DNA of 45,048 nt from the NCBI GenBank assembly GCA_937129145.1, contig CAKZMU010000027.1:1-45048 (forward strand), given 5' to 3'. Positions 22,729 through 30,832 of the stretch are shown here, piece after piece. Below the pieces are notes generated by a model that ran no database searches, was not told the origin of the DNA, and was given only the letters and a program-made list of their open reading frames with translations. Each line of letters starts with the position of its first letter. Position 1 is the stretch's first letter. A program made the translations under genes and the position numbers. The DNA comes from an uncultured Lacinutrix sp. GTDB taxonomy: Bacteria; Bacteroidota; Bacteroidia; Flavobacteriales; Flavobacteriaceae.

Positions 22729-23624
22729 TAACCATTAATATTAACAATCAACTCAGCTTTTTTTAAATCTATAGGTGAGAGCTTGTCTTTCCACAAGGCA
22801 ACCTCCTCTTCTTTTTCCAACATTTTAAAGGTCGTATAGTTTAAAAAGTTGTACAGGGTTTGATTAGTAATATCTATGTCAGCAGTATCAATTTTTTTTA
22901 ATAGTCTGCGTGCTTTATTAGGGTTGCCTAAAATTAATAGTTTTTTTATGTCCAGAAACTCCAAGCGTTGTAAAAAACCTGCTTTATTTTTTAAATCGCT
23001 ATTTGCCAAATACGCTTTGGCTTCGTTAAAGTAAATATTGGCTAAATCAGTTATGTCCTCTCTGGTTTTTTTTGGTACATAAACAGCGTAATCTAAATAT
23101 TTAGACGCTAAATTAAATGCGCTAGTCACGTTTTTATCTCTAGAATAATTATTGAGTTCGTGTTTTAAAAAAGTAGTTTTTAAGCCGTATCTATTAATTA
23201 TTTGTGTTAGGTTTTCAATTTCTGCTGTATTGGTTTTTACGTTAAGAATGTTTCCGTTGGCATCCATTATTTTAATGCTATCGTCTTTTAATTTATCTAA
23301 ATACAAGACATTTCTATTTTTTTTGGCGTCGTTATACAATTTCTCATAGTTGGACTCCAATAAAATAACTGGCACAAAATGGTCCCAAATTAAATTGTTA
23401 ACCTCATCGTTTTTATTCAAATCTACCACGACAGAAACCTTATCATCGCCAATCAATCTTACTGGATAGGTGTAATCCAAAGTATTTTGCCACATTACCA
23501 AGAGCATTTTATCTTGTACTAAAGCCAAACGTTTGGCGACATCCAAAGAAGTAAACCACTCTTGTGCGTTACAAATGCCAATACTACTAAATGCTATTAG
23601 GAAAATTAAAACGTGTTTTTTCAT
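22728..23624 (-). CDS. Secreted thioredoxin-like-fold protein without CxxC
   Basis: 298 residues with signal peptide MKKHVLIFLIAFSSIGICNA followed by Q. The N-terminal 120 residues resemble the thioredoxin-like set of DUF255/Thioredoxin_7 proteins (EWFTSLDVAKRLALVQDKMLLVMWQNTLDYTYPV, then VVVDLNKND, VLYLDKL, IMDANGNIL). However, the redox CxxC expected after the LLVMW strand is replaced by QNTLDY, so no disulfide chemistry is expected. The C-terminal half is helical, TPR-like (SAFNLASKYLDYAVYVP, DLANIYFNEAKAYL). It may be a periplasmic binding or scaffold protein. Start is ATG at 23624. Its TAG is where cassette 3 begins. Confidence 0.62.
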   Translation of the reverse strand: MKKHVLIFLIAFSSIGICNAQEWFTSLDVAKRLALVQDKMLLVMWQNTLDYTYPVRLIGDDKVSVVVDLNKNDEVNNLIWDHFVPVILLESNYEKLYNDAKKNRNVLYLDKLKDDSIKIMDANGNILNVKTNTAEIENLTQIINRYGLKTTFLKHELNNYSRDKNVTSAFNLASKYLDYAVYVPKKTREDITDLANIYFNEAKAYLANSDLKNKAGFLQRLEFLDIKKLLILGNPNKARRLLKKIDTADIDITNQTLYNFLNYTTFKMLEKEEEVALWKDKLSPIDLKKAELIVNING

Positions 23625-23711
23625 GTGTATATGTCTATTTTTTTTTCAATTGTCACATGTAACATCCATTTAATCATTTTTTAGTTTGATTAAATTATGG
23701 TTATGGATGTT

Positions 23712-24203
23712 TCATTGTATTCTCTTTTTCATTTCTTCAACAATATTAAATGCAGCAGGACATATAGCCACATTTTTAAGTGTTAAGTTAGCAATTTGCT
23801 GAAACTTTTTTCTGTCGGTATGTGGAAATTCTCTGCATGCCTTTGGTCGTACATCGTAAATTGAGCAATAATTGTCGCTTCCTAAAAAGGTACATGGTAC
23901 GCTTTGCAGCACATAATCGTTGTCTTCATCTAGCCTCAAAAATTGTTCCGTAAACTGTTGCGGTTTCATTTTAAAGAATTTTGAAATGCGCTCAATATCT
24001 TTGTTTGTAAATAAAGGCCCTGTGGTTTTACAACAATTGGCACACTCGAGGCAGTCTGTTTTTTCAAATTCTGCCTCGTGCAATTCTTGCATTACATAGT
24101 CTAAGTGTTTAGGCGGTTTCTTTTTAAGCTTTGCAAAGAAGGTTTTATTTTCCTTATGCTTATCTTTGGCGAGCTTTGGAAGATTATTGATTTGGTCTTG
24201 CAT
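23712..24203 (-). CDS. YkgJ family cysteine cluster protein
   Basis: 163 residues. The metal-binding cysteine array is clear: CLECANCCKTTGPLF near residue 48, then CTFLGSDNYCSIYDVRPKACREFPH near residue 100, and a late CPAAFN. The eight-Cys YkgJ/CxxCxxCC pattern is thought to bind zinc or an iron-sulfur cluster. The function of the family is not settled, though some members are linked to Fe-S dependent chemistry. The highly charged N-terminus has no signal, so it is cytoplasmic. Start is ATG at 24203. The upstream spacer to the divergent methyltransferase gene is occupied by a GTCATTRCGA palindrome. Confidence 0.88.
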   Translation of the reverse strand: MQDQINNLPKLAKDKHKENKTFFAKLKKKPPKHLDYVMQELHEAEFEKTDCLECANCCKTTGPLFTNKDIERISKFFKMKPQQFTEQFLRLDEDNDYVLQSVPCTFLGSDNYCSIYDVRPKACREFPHTDRKKFQQIANLTLKNVAICPAAFNIVEEMKKRIQ

Positions 24204-24225
24204 AGTGTAAAGTTAATTAAACTTT

Positions 24226-24309
24226 GTCATTACGAAGGAAGAATGACTGAAGTAATCTATTAAATAGAAACTAATAATAACAAGATTACCACGCTTCGCT
24301 CGTAATGAC
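24226..24309. repeat. GTCATTRCGA palindromic element, full copy with nested pairs
   Basis: GTCATTACG (24226-24234) pairs perfectly with CGTAATGAC (24301-24309). Nested inside, GTAATCT (24252-24258) pairs perfectly with AGATTAC (24283-24289). It is the most symmetrical of the copies and is related to 8744-8832 and to the single arm at 3276-3306. It fills the spacer between the divergent YkgJ-like and methyltransferase genes, so it could influence both. Confidence 0.8.
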
Positions 24310-24324
24310 AGTAATAGAGATTCC

Positions 24325-24332
24325 TACCTTTG
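24325..24332 (+). promoter_or_regulatory. Candidate -7 box of the methyltransferase gene
   Basis: TACCTTTG (24325-24332), followed by C, fits TAnnTTTG and lies 12 bases before the ATG at 24345. No TTG is found 17-23 bases upstream, where the palindromic element ends, so the upstream half of the promoter may be weak or formed by the repeat. Confidence 0.4.
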
Positions 24333-24344
24333 CAGGAAATAAAT

Positions 24345-25052
24345 ATGAAAGACGTTTTTGGAAAAGCTATATTAGATTATCAAAACGGAAACTATACTGA
24401 GGATATTATTACCTCCACCAGTATTTCTGATGACGATGTGTTACCAATTCCTTATTTATTCAGGAGTTTTTCTGAAATGCCAAAAATTGAGCAGAAAGCA
24501 TTACAGCTTGCCAAAGGAAAAATATTAGATGTTGGTTGTGGCGCAGGTTCGCATAGTTTATACTTACAAAATAAAGGGTTTGAGGTCACATCTATTGACA
24601 TCTCAAAAGGTGCTATTGAGGCTTGTAAACTAAGAGGCGTTAAAAATGCTAAGGTTCTTAATATTTTAGATTATCCCGAAGCGTCGGGAGAAACTTTTGA
24701 CACTATTTTAATGCTTATGAATGGTTCTGGGTTCTTTGAAAGTTTGGAGCGTACGCCTCATGTTTTAAATCATTTAAAAAGCCTACTAAACAAAAACGGA
24801 CAAATACTTATTGACTCTTCGGATATTAAATATATGTACGAAGACGACGATGGTGGTTTTTGGCTAGATGCCAATAGTAATTATTATGGCGAATTAGACT
24901 ACCATGTAACATACAAAGGTGTCACTGAAAGTTTTACCTGGATGTATTTAGATTTTGAAAACCTTAAAACTGCTTGTGCAATTGTTGGATTGCAATGTGA
25001 GCTAGTTTTAGAAGGTGAGCATTATGATTTTTTGGCTAGGATTACTCTGTAG
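24345..25052 (+). CDS. Class I SAM-dependent methyltransferase
   Basis: 235 residues from ATG 24345; the TTG at 24330 overlaps the -7 box and is not used. The SAM-binding glycine motif is ILDVGCGAGSHSLYLQ near residue 64, followed by the acidic loop VTSIDISKGAIEACK and FDTILMLMNGSGFFES in place of motif II. The C-terminal part carries WMYLDFENLKTACAIVG. The target (small molecule, lipid or protein) is unknown. Near residue 112 the codons for PEASG form TCCCGA-agcg-TCGGGA (24674-24689), a perfect hairpin inside the gene. An attC-like element begins right after its stop in opposite orientation. Confidence 0.87.
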   Translation: MKDVFGKAILDYQNGNYTEDIITSTSISDDDVLPIPYLFRSFSEMPKIEQKALQLAKGKILDVGCGAGSHSLYLQNKGFEVTSIDISKGAIEACKLRGVKNAKVLNILDYPEASGETFDTILMLMNGSGFFESLERTPHVLNHLKSLLNKNGQILIDSSDIKYMYEDDDGGFWLDANSNYYGELDYHVTYKGVTESFTWMYLDFENLKTACAIVGLQCELVLEGEHYDFLARITL

Positions 25053-25053
25053 T

Positions 25054-25182
25054 ATTAACTTGCTTGTGTATAGCTCGTTACGTGTTTAAGCAACTAAATT
25101 AGCAAATAACCGAATAAAAACTCGAGAGGGTTTTCGAATATAACCGAGTACTAGCAATGAATTATACACGTTGTTGTAGTGC
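25054..25182 (-). repeat. attC-like structured element, copy 3
   Basis: The outer arms GTGTATA (25066-25072) and TATACAC (25163-25169) are perfectly complementary, then separated by 4-base loops from GTTAC/GCAAT, which pair partly. The inner stem is AAAAC/GTTTT (25117-25121 with 25130-25134). On the minus strand it reads GCACTACAAC, GTGTATAATTCATTGC, GCTAATTTAGTTGC, TATACACAAG, GTTAATAC in order. It contains the stop codon of the STM3941-like gene (CGT GTA TAA) and abuts the methyltransferase stop. Confidence 0.6.
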
Positions 25183-25713
25183 GTTTTTTTCGTACTGTTT
25201 TTTAATTATTTCCCACACTTCTTTAAAATCGGCTTTTAATGAATTGGCAGTTATACTAATTGGCGAACCATATTTATTATAATTCGCTTTCATTGTCATT
25301 TTTCCGATTCCGCTTTTTTTCAGTCCAATATAATGTTCGGGATTAGAAATATCAATCATAACGAATTTTTGGTTTACTACTTCCAAAACTCTAATTCCAG
25401 TTATATCTTCCCATTTTACTAATCCAATACTTGTTGCGTTTGAGTTGTCTGTAATTCCGTTTTTGTCAATTATCAATCCATATTTTTTATCAAACATTTT
25501 TTTGAAAATGAAAAACGAACAAACTCCAAAAAAAGTAACTCCAATAACACCGACTATTCTTATCAATTCAGGGCTTCTGTATCGAAATACTGAAACTCTA
25601 AAATTTTCAGGGTCGATAGCCAGCCAAAATCCCAATAAAACGAAAATTAAAGTCCCAATAAACAACAATGTAATTTTGTTTTTACTCAATGGAATTTTAA
25701 AATTTTCATTCAT
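25162..25713 (-). CDS. STM3941-like two-helix membrane protein
   Basis: 183 residues starting MNENFKIPLSKNKITLLFIG. There are two transmembrane helices, at about 13-33 (TLLFIGTLIFVLLGFWLAI) and 52-70 (IVGVIGVTFFGVCSFFIF). A soluble beta-rich domain follows (GLIIDKNGITDNSN, VKWEDITGIRVLEVVNQKFVMIDISNPEHYI) and resembles a PH-like fold of the STM3941 family. The family is common in Bacteroidota accessory DNA with no known function. The last residues (QQRV) and TAA are encoded by the attC-like element. Start is ATG at 25713, about 20 bases from the cassette's opening GTTGTAG, so the gene has almost no leader of its own. Confidence 0.75.
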   Translation of the reverse strand: MNENFKIPLSKNKITLLFIGTLIFVLLGFWLAIDPENFRVSVFRYRSPELIRIVGVIGVTFFGVCSFFIFKKMFDKKYGLIIDKNGITDNSNATSIGLVKWEDITGIRVLEVVNQKFVMIDISNPEHYIGLKKSGIGKMTMKANYNKYGSPISITANSLKADFKEVWEIIKKQYEKNALQQRV

Positions 25714-25764
25714 TTGATGCGTTTTTTTAAATGCACTACAACTTGTTTTAGTAATACAATATAG

Positions 25765-25789
25765 GATTCTGAAACGAATTCAGAATGAC
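25765..25789. repeat. TTCAGAATGAC interspersed palindromic repeat
   Basis: GATTCTGAAACGAATTCAGAATGAC-type sequence, with TTCTGAA and TTCAGAA as inverted arms of 7 bases. It lies 4 bases beyond the stop of the minus-strand beta-barrel gene, so it may end that transcript. A related copy is read as protein in namZ (18053-18076). Confidence 0.55.
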
Positions 25790-25793
25790 TGCG

Positions 25794-27539
25794 TCAAAAA
25801 TCAAACTTAAATGTGGTTCCTGCTAAAAACTGAATACCTTGTACTTGATAATTCAACCAACGATTATAATCTTGATTGGCAATGTTATTAGCCTTGGCAT
25901 AGACAGACCATTTATCGTTAACTCGATAGCCTAAATGTGCATTGGCATCAAAATAACTTTCTAAGGTATGTGTTGTCGTTAAGCTTGCACTTGGGTCTAA
26001 CGAACCTTCAATAGAGCTTTGAGCAAAACGCTCACCAATGTAGAATAAATTAGCACCAGCAAACCAATGTTCGTCAAACTGAATATCCATAAACAATGAG
26101 CCTTCAAAATCAGGTAAATTCCAAGGTTTTGCTTCATTTTTGGTGTTGTAAGAGAAATATTCGGCTTTAATTCCTAAAGTGAAATTTCTGTTGACGTTTA
26201 CATTTAACTCACCAAACACACTTAAAGTAGATATGTTATCGTAAACGATTCCATAAGAATTCCCTTTGTTGTAATTGTTATTTGGTGTTTCGTTCATATC
26301 CGTATTGTTCTTGTACAATGCTTTATCATTTTCGGCATAATACTTACCTCTAATGTTATAGCTCATGTTATTTGAGAGTTTTCCTTTAAGACCAACATAG
26401 GCATCGTACTGCTTGTCTGTTGGTAAAATATTTAATGTAGGCGATACATACGGATTTTCGCTTGCAAACTTATGATAGGTGTTTTGTTCTAAACCACCTT
26501 CAATCCCACCATAGGCAATTAACAACTCATTCACCAATCTGTAAGTTGCAGTAATATTTGGATAGATGTAAATTTTGTTTTTTCCAGCTTCAGTATCGTT
26601 TAAATAGAAAATTGAAGCACCTAAATTTAGTGTCAAATCGTCTTGTTTCATTTGATAGCTAGAAGATACGCCAACATTAAAATTACCGTATTTTAGTTTA
26701 TCACTCGTCATATATGATTGGTCAAAAGAACCACTTAAGTAATCTAATTTTATAGTTGAATTTAAATCGCCATCGCGCAACGGAATATCGAAATTGGTGC
26801 TCATTACGAAATGGTTTTCACCAGAATCATAATCGTCGGCAAAACGCCTAAAACGCATATTACCATTATTAAACAACCTGTCATCAAAGTCTATTTCGCC
26901 ACCAAACTCAGCTGTAAAAAATTTATGTTGTGGAGTCATCGTATCAGCAAATGTCTGGTCGTATGGTGGCTGTGGCAATCCATACCAATTAAATATTTGC
27001 TGTTGAAATCCTGCATCAACATTCCAAGAATGGTCACGTAATTTTCGTGAATAATTTGCATTGATTTGTGTGTTTGAAAATGCATCGTCCAACAAGACAT
27101 CCTCAATGCCTCCTTGTGATGAATGATGACTCACATAACCACCAACACTTTCTGTTCTATTAATAGCATGATTTAGATATACTTCACCTAAAAAACTAGT
27201 ATAACTACCTACACCAAACGAAGCGTAATTATCAAATAGTTTAGCTTTTTCGCCTTTATCTACTTCAGCAGCTTTTCCTTTTGCTGGTGTAAAAGTCGAG
27301 GCTACTGGAATTGAAAAAATGTTATACTTTATTCCTTTTTTTGTTGTCGTTGTTTCATCATCTAATGACGGAATTTCCTTCACCTTAAAAGCATCCGAAA
27401 TTTTTGGCGTATATGGCTTCACCACGTTTACCACTTCGGTGTTAATAGTGTCTTTTGTTTTTCTATTTTCTTGTGCAATCACAGTTGCAGTTGATAATAA
27501 GAAGGCTACAATAAAGATGTTTTTGATTTGATTTAACAT
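25794..27539 (-). CDS. Outer-membrane beta-barrel (TonB-receptor-like) protein
   Basis: 581 residues from ATG 27539, chosen because it begins a clean signal peptide (MLNQIKNIFIVAFLLSTATVIAQ). An ATG at 27575 overlapping the TPR stop would add 12 basic residues. An N-terminal EVVNVVKPYTPKISDAFKVKEIP segment is TonB-box/plug-like but no full plug domain is seen. The remainder alternates aromatic/Gly-rich beta-strands about 10-15 residues long, ending LAGTTFKFDF with the terminal Phe expected for BAM insertion. It is shorter than classical TonB-dependent receptors (700-1000), so the plug appears reduced or absent. It is cotranscribed with the upstream TPR gene (stop to start 25 bases). Confidence 0.78.
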   Translation of the reverse strand: MLNQIKNIFIVAFLLSTATVIAQENRKTKDTINTEVVNVVKPYTPKISDAFKVKEIPSLDDETTTTKKGIKYNIFSIPVASTFTPAKGKAAEVDKGEKAKLFDNYASFGVGSYTSFLGEVYLNHAINRTESVGGYVSHHSSQGGIEDVLLDDAFSNTQINANYSRKLRDHSWNVDAGFQQQIFNWYGLPQPPYDQTFADTMTPQHKFFTAEFGGEIDFDDRLFNNGNMRFRRFADDYDSGENHFVMSTNFDIPLRDGDLNSTIKLDYLSGSFDQSYMTSDKLKYGNFNVGVSSSYQMKQDDLTLNLGASIFYLNDTEAGKNKIYIYPNITATYRLVNELLIAYGGIEGGLEQNTYHKFASENPYVSPTLNILPTDKQYDAYVGLKGKLSNNMSYNIRGKYYAENDKALYKNNTDMNETPNNNYNKGNSYGIVYDNISTLSVFGELNVNVNRNFTLGIKAEYFSYNTKNEAKPWNLPDFEGSLFMDIQFDEHWFAGANLFYIGERFAQSSIEGSLDPSASLTTTHTLESYFDANAHLGYRVNDKWSVYAKANNIANQDYNRWLNYQVQGIQFLAGTTFKFDF

Positions 27540-27564
27540 GCTTGTATGTTTTCGTTTTTTGATT

Positions 27565-30500
27565 TTAATTTCCATTATCGGTGTCCACTGAAGCGTTTGT
27601 TTTTGCTTGTTCCGATTTAATTCTGCGAAGTTCTGTTTTTGCTTCATCAACCACATCATTAAACTCAGCAAAATTTTCAATGACACTTTCTAAAATATAA
27701 GTGGCTTGATACGCATCATCTAGTGCGTAAAAATTCTTTGCCATAATCACCAAACCTTTCGCTGCATAAAGTTTATACCCTGAGTAATCTTTTGCCAATT
27801 TCTGAACTACTGTGTTTGACGATTTATACTGTCCTTCTTGATTTTTGAAGTACGCATTGTAATACAACGCTTCGGCTGCCAATTCTCCTGAGGCGATTCT
27901 TTCAACTTGTGCATATGCTGATTTTGCTTTAGCTTCATCACCTGTTTTCATAGCTGAACGTGCAATAATAACATGCGCATCACTCTTCACATTCTTATCG
28001 GTTCTTGAACTTGCCAATACCTTTTCAGCATAGGTCACAGCTTGGTTATAATCTTGCAATTGATAATGTACTTTCATTAAGTTAGATTGTGCAAAAATGA
28101 CGTTTTGCGGGAAATCTGCTTCGTTTTCCAGTCGTTCTAGTATTGGCATTGCTCTAGCGACATCTTTTTCATTTAAATAGATTTCTCCTAATCTTGTTAA
28201 AGCCAACTCGGTAAACTCGCCACTAGGCTTATTGACGACATATTCGTAATGTGGTGCTGCATTGCTTTGTAAATCATCTTTATAATATAGTTGCGCTAAA
28301 TAAAAGTGTGATTTTAAAGCGTGCAAGCCATTAGGAAACTCGTTTAAATAACCATTAAATAACCTAATAGCTCTACTTGTATCGCCTGCTAAATATTGCT
28401 TTTCGGCAGATTCGTAAGTGGTATTATCTAAATCGGCATCAGTAACATCTACATAATCCAATTGTTTTACCCAACGTGCATATTCATCCACACGACCAAG
28501 GTCCACATAAATCAATCGTGCCGTAGATACTGCTTGCATGCCTTCTGGCGACCCTGGATAGTTGTTTGCCACATTCTTAAATTTAGAAAGTGCGTCTTCG
28601 TTTTTTCCAGCGTTATAAAACACCAATCCTTGTCGTAATAACGATTTGGATATATACGGACTAGACCTATGCTCTTTGTTTAGCTGGTCGTAGCGTGTCA
28701 TGGCTTTGTCTTCTTCACCCTTCTTTACATAAGAATTTCCAAGTTCGTAAAGTGCATCATCACGTAATGGTGATTTTCTGTAAGTGTTTACAAACTCTTC
28801 TAGTTCTTTAATTTTTGTACTTCCTTGACCAATATAACCGTAACTTATTGCTTTTTGAAAAAAGGCATAATCTGGTTCAATTTGGTTCATTTTAATAGCT
28901 CTTTCATAAGCATTTATAGCTTTGTTGTAATCGCTAGACACAAAATGACCATCGCCTAAACGTAAGAAGGCATCGTTGATTCTTAATTTATCTTCGGCAG
29001 TGTTTGAAATATACTTTTGGAAATGCTTGGTTGCTTGCGAATAGTTTTTTTGTTTGAAATAGGTGTAGCCTAAATTATAATCGATATTCTTAATTTCTGG
29101 CGTTCGAGAAGATTGACTACTACCTTGAAACTGTTTAAAACCAACCAAAGCATCATCGTAATTGGTTAGGTTGTAATCGGTTTCGGCTTTCCAGAAAATA
29201 GCTCTAGCTAAGAATTTTTCATCCCTTGGTTCAGCAATAGACTTATCAAAATAGGATTCTGCTTCTAAATACTGACTTTCATTATACAACTCGACACCTC
29301 TATAAAATGCTACTTTTTGGTAGGCCACTTTGTTTTCAAAACTTTTTCTTCCTTCTAAAAGATTTAAAGCTTCTTTGTAGTTTTTTGATGTGATGTATGA
29401 ATCAATCAACAAAGTTTCAATTTCTTCTTTGTAACCTGTGTCTGGATATTTATCTAAATAACCAGCCAACACTTGCGGTACCGACTGATACGGATTACCA
29501 ATTTCATAACTAATTTTGGCATAATTTAACCATGCATCTTCCTGGATTTTTAAAGCGTAATCCATTTGCGACGCATTTCTAAAGGCATTTAAAGCCTCTT
29601 GTTTTTTATCTACATTAATATAGCTTTCACCCAAATGGTAATAGGCATTTTGTGCCACAGAATCGTATCCATCGATAATTTTATTGAATTCTGAAATAGC
29701 GTTTTCGAAGTCGTTTTGCTTATAGTAAGCGTAACCTAACAAATAGTAATCGGTATTATTCCAACGTTTACGTTTTCCTTTATACGCTTTTAAATACGGA
29801 ATCGCTTCAGCATATTTTTCTAAGTTAAAATAGCTTTCACCAATTATTTTTGATAATTCAGACACTTCGTTGTCATCACTATTTGGTAGTTGTTCTTTAG
29901 CTAGTTCTATAGCTTTTTCAAAATTTCCTAATTTAAAGTTTAAATCGGCTTGATAATACGATAGTCCTTCTTGGTATTTTTCGTTATCACTTACTTGCTC
30001 AAAATATTCCGAAGCTTTATCATAATCGTCACCTTCATACGCCATATACCCAATATAATATTTTGCCTGTGAGCCATATTCTTGTGAGTTTTCTACTCTA
30101 GACAAGTATTTTTTAGCACCTTGAGCATTGCTAGTAGCATAAAAACTATATCCATAATTAAAGTAGAATTTTTCGCGTTCGCTTCTAGCTAATGCTTCTT
30201 CGTCAACTTTATCGTACCATTTTTTAGCATACGCAAATTTTGAGTTTTCAAAATAATAATCTGCCACATCCATGTAGGCAGTGTTTCGCTTGGTACTTGT
30301 AGGGTAATCGTTTACAAAATTTTGGATTAAATCGTCGGCATTTTGCTGATTTAATCGTACTGCGCAGTTCGCTATATAGTAGGCACAGTCGGACTTTACA
30401 ACCTCATCGGTAGCAGTATCTTGAATCTTATCAAACATAGATTGCGCCGCTAAATATTGCTTGCTATTGTAAAGTGATAATGCTTTTTGAAAGTCTACTA

Positions 30501-30591
30501 AGTCGCTTGTATAAGCTGCAGTTTGTTGCGCAAAAACACTGTAACTTATTGTGAGTGTCAATGCAATTGCTAATAATCTTAATTTAGTCAT
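27565..30591 (-). CDS. Large periplasmic TPR-repeat protein
   Basis: 1008 residues. A Sec signal (MTKLRLLAIALTLTISYSVFAQ) is followed by about 20-25 TPR-like helix pairs across the whole protein (YNSKQYLAAQSMFDKI, YLLGYAYYKQNDFENAISEFNKI, FLRLGDGHFVSSDYNKAINAYERAIKMN, YELGNSYVKKGEEDKAMTRYDQL). It is presumably a periplasmic protein-interaction scaffold. It stands directly upstream of the outer-membrane barrel gene and divergent from the ftsE-like gene, an arrangement I recall from other flavobacteria. A TATTTTTG -7 box (30672-30665, minus) lies about 74 bases upstream. No enzymatic motif is seen. Confidence 0.88.
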   Translation of the reverse strand: MTKLRLLAIALTLTISYSVFAQQTAAYTSDLVDFQKALSLYNSKQYLAAQSMFDKIQDTATDEVVKSDCAYYIANCAVRLNQQNADDLIQNFVNDYPTSTKRNTAYMDVADYYFENSKFAYAKKWYDKVDEEALARSEREKFYFNYGYSFYATSNAQGAKKYLSRVENSQEYGSQAKYYIGYMAYEGDDYDKASEYFEQVSDNEKYQEGLSYYQADLNFKLGNFEKAIELAKEQLPNSDDNEVSELSKIIGESYFNLEKYAEAIPYLKAYKGKRKRWNNTDYYLLGYAYYKQNDFENAISEFNKIIDGYDSVAQNAYYHLGESYINVDKKQEALNAFRNASQMDYALKIQEDAWLNYAKISYEIGNPYQSVPQVLAGYLDKYPDTGYKEEIETLLIDSYITSKNYKEALNLLEGRKSFENKVAYQKVAFYRGVELYNESQYLEAESYFDKSIAEPRDEKFLARAIFWKAETDYNLTNYDDALVGFKQFQGSSQSSRTPEIKNIDYNLGYTYFKQKNYSQATKHFQKYISNTAEDKLRINDAFLRLGDGHFVSSDYNKAINAYERAIKMNQIEPDYAFFQKAISYGYIGQGSTKIKELEEFVNTYRKSPLRDDALYELGNSYVKKGEEDKAMTRYDQLNKEHRSSPYISKSLLRQGLVFYNAGKNEDALSKFKNVANNYPGSPEGMQAVSTARLIYVDLGRVDEYARWVKQLDYVDVTDADLDNTTYESAEKQYLAGDTSRAIRLFNGYLNEFPNGLHALKSHFYLAQLYYKDDLQSNAAPHYEYVVNKPSGEFTELALTRLGEIYLNEKDVARAMPILERLENEADFPQNVIFAQSNLMKVHYQLQDYNQAVTYAEKVLASSRTDKNVKSDAHVIIARSAMKTGDEAKAKSAYAQVERIASGELAAEALYYNAYFKNQEGQYKSSNTVVQKLAKDYSGYKLYAAKGLVIMAKNFYALDDAYQATYILESVIENFAEFNDVVDEAKTELRRIKSEQAKTNASVDTDNGN

Positions 30592-30832
30592 TAACTTCGT
30601 TTTTTGTTGAGAAATTATTAGTGTAAACTAATGTGATATTTAGTTAAGTTATCAATATTGATACCAAAAATACTTTATATCGTTTTTATAACGTTAGAAA
30701 TTTATGTTAATTATAAACCAAGTTATTAAATGTTAAAAAGTTGTCAATTAACTTGGCTTAAATACTGAGTAATTTTTGAGTAATTCCTTATTTAATAATA
30801 CATTTACAGTACTTTAAAAACTATATTATTTT
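30592..30832. promoter_or_regulatory. Divergent control region, TPR gene / ftsE-like gene
   Basis: The 241-bp spacer carries TATTTTTG (30672-30665 minus) for the TPR gene, with no good TTG at 17-23 bases. For ftsE it carries TTG (30776-30778), then 20 bases, then TACATTTA (30799-30806). The latter is the same string as before the DUF1015 gene. The rest is AT-rich, and I see no operator or small RNA I would defend. Confidence 0.4.

Larger units (their letters stand above)
25053..25742 (-). mobile_element. Putative integron-like gene cassette 4 (STM3941-like)
   Basis: On the minus strand the unit begins GTTGTAGTGC (25742-25733), and its own site begins with the exact reverse complement GCACTACAAC (25182-25173), a perfect 10-bp match (13 of 14 if extended). 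It ends at the stop codon of the methyltransferase gene. One gene is present, in the same sense as the site. This is the clearest of the four for end complementarity. Confidence 0.45.

Noticed and set aside
27540..27686. N-terminal extension of the beta-barrel protein into the TPR gene
   Set aside because: The extension is polar, without a signal peptide, and would overlap the upstream gene; the ATG at 27539 is a far better start.
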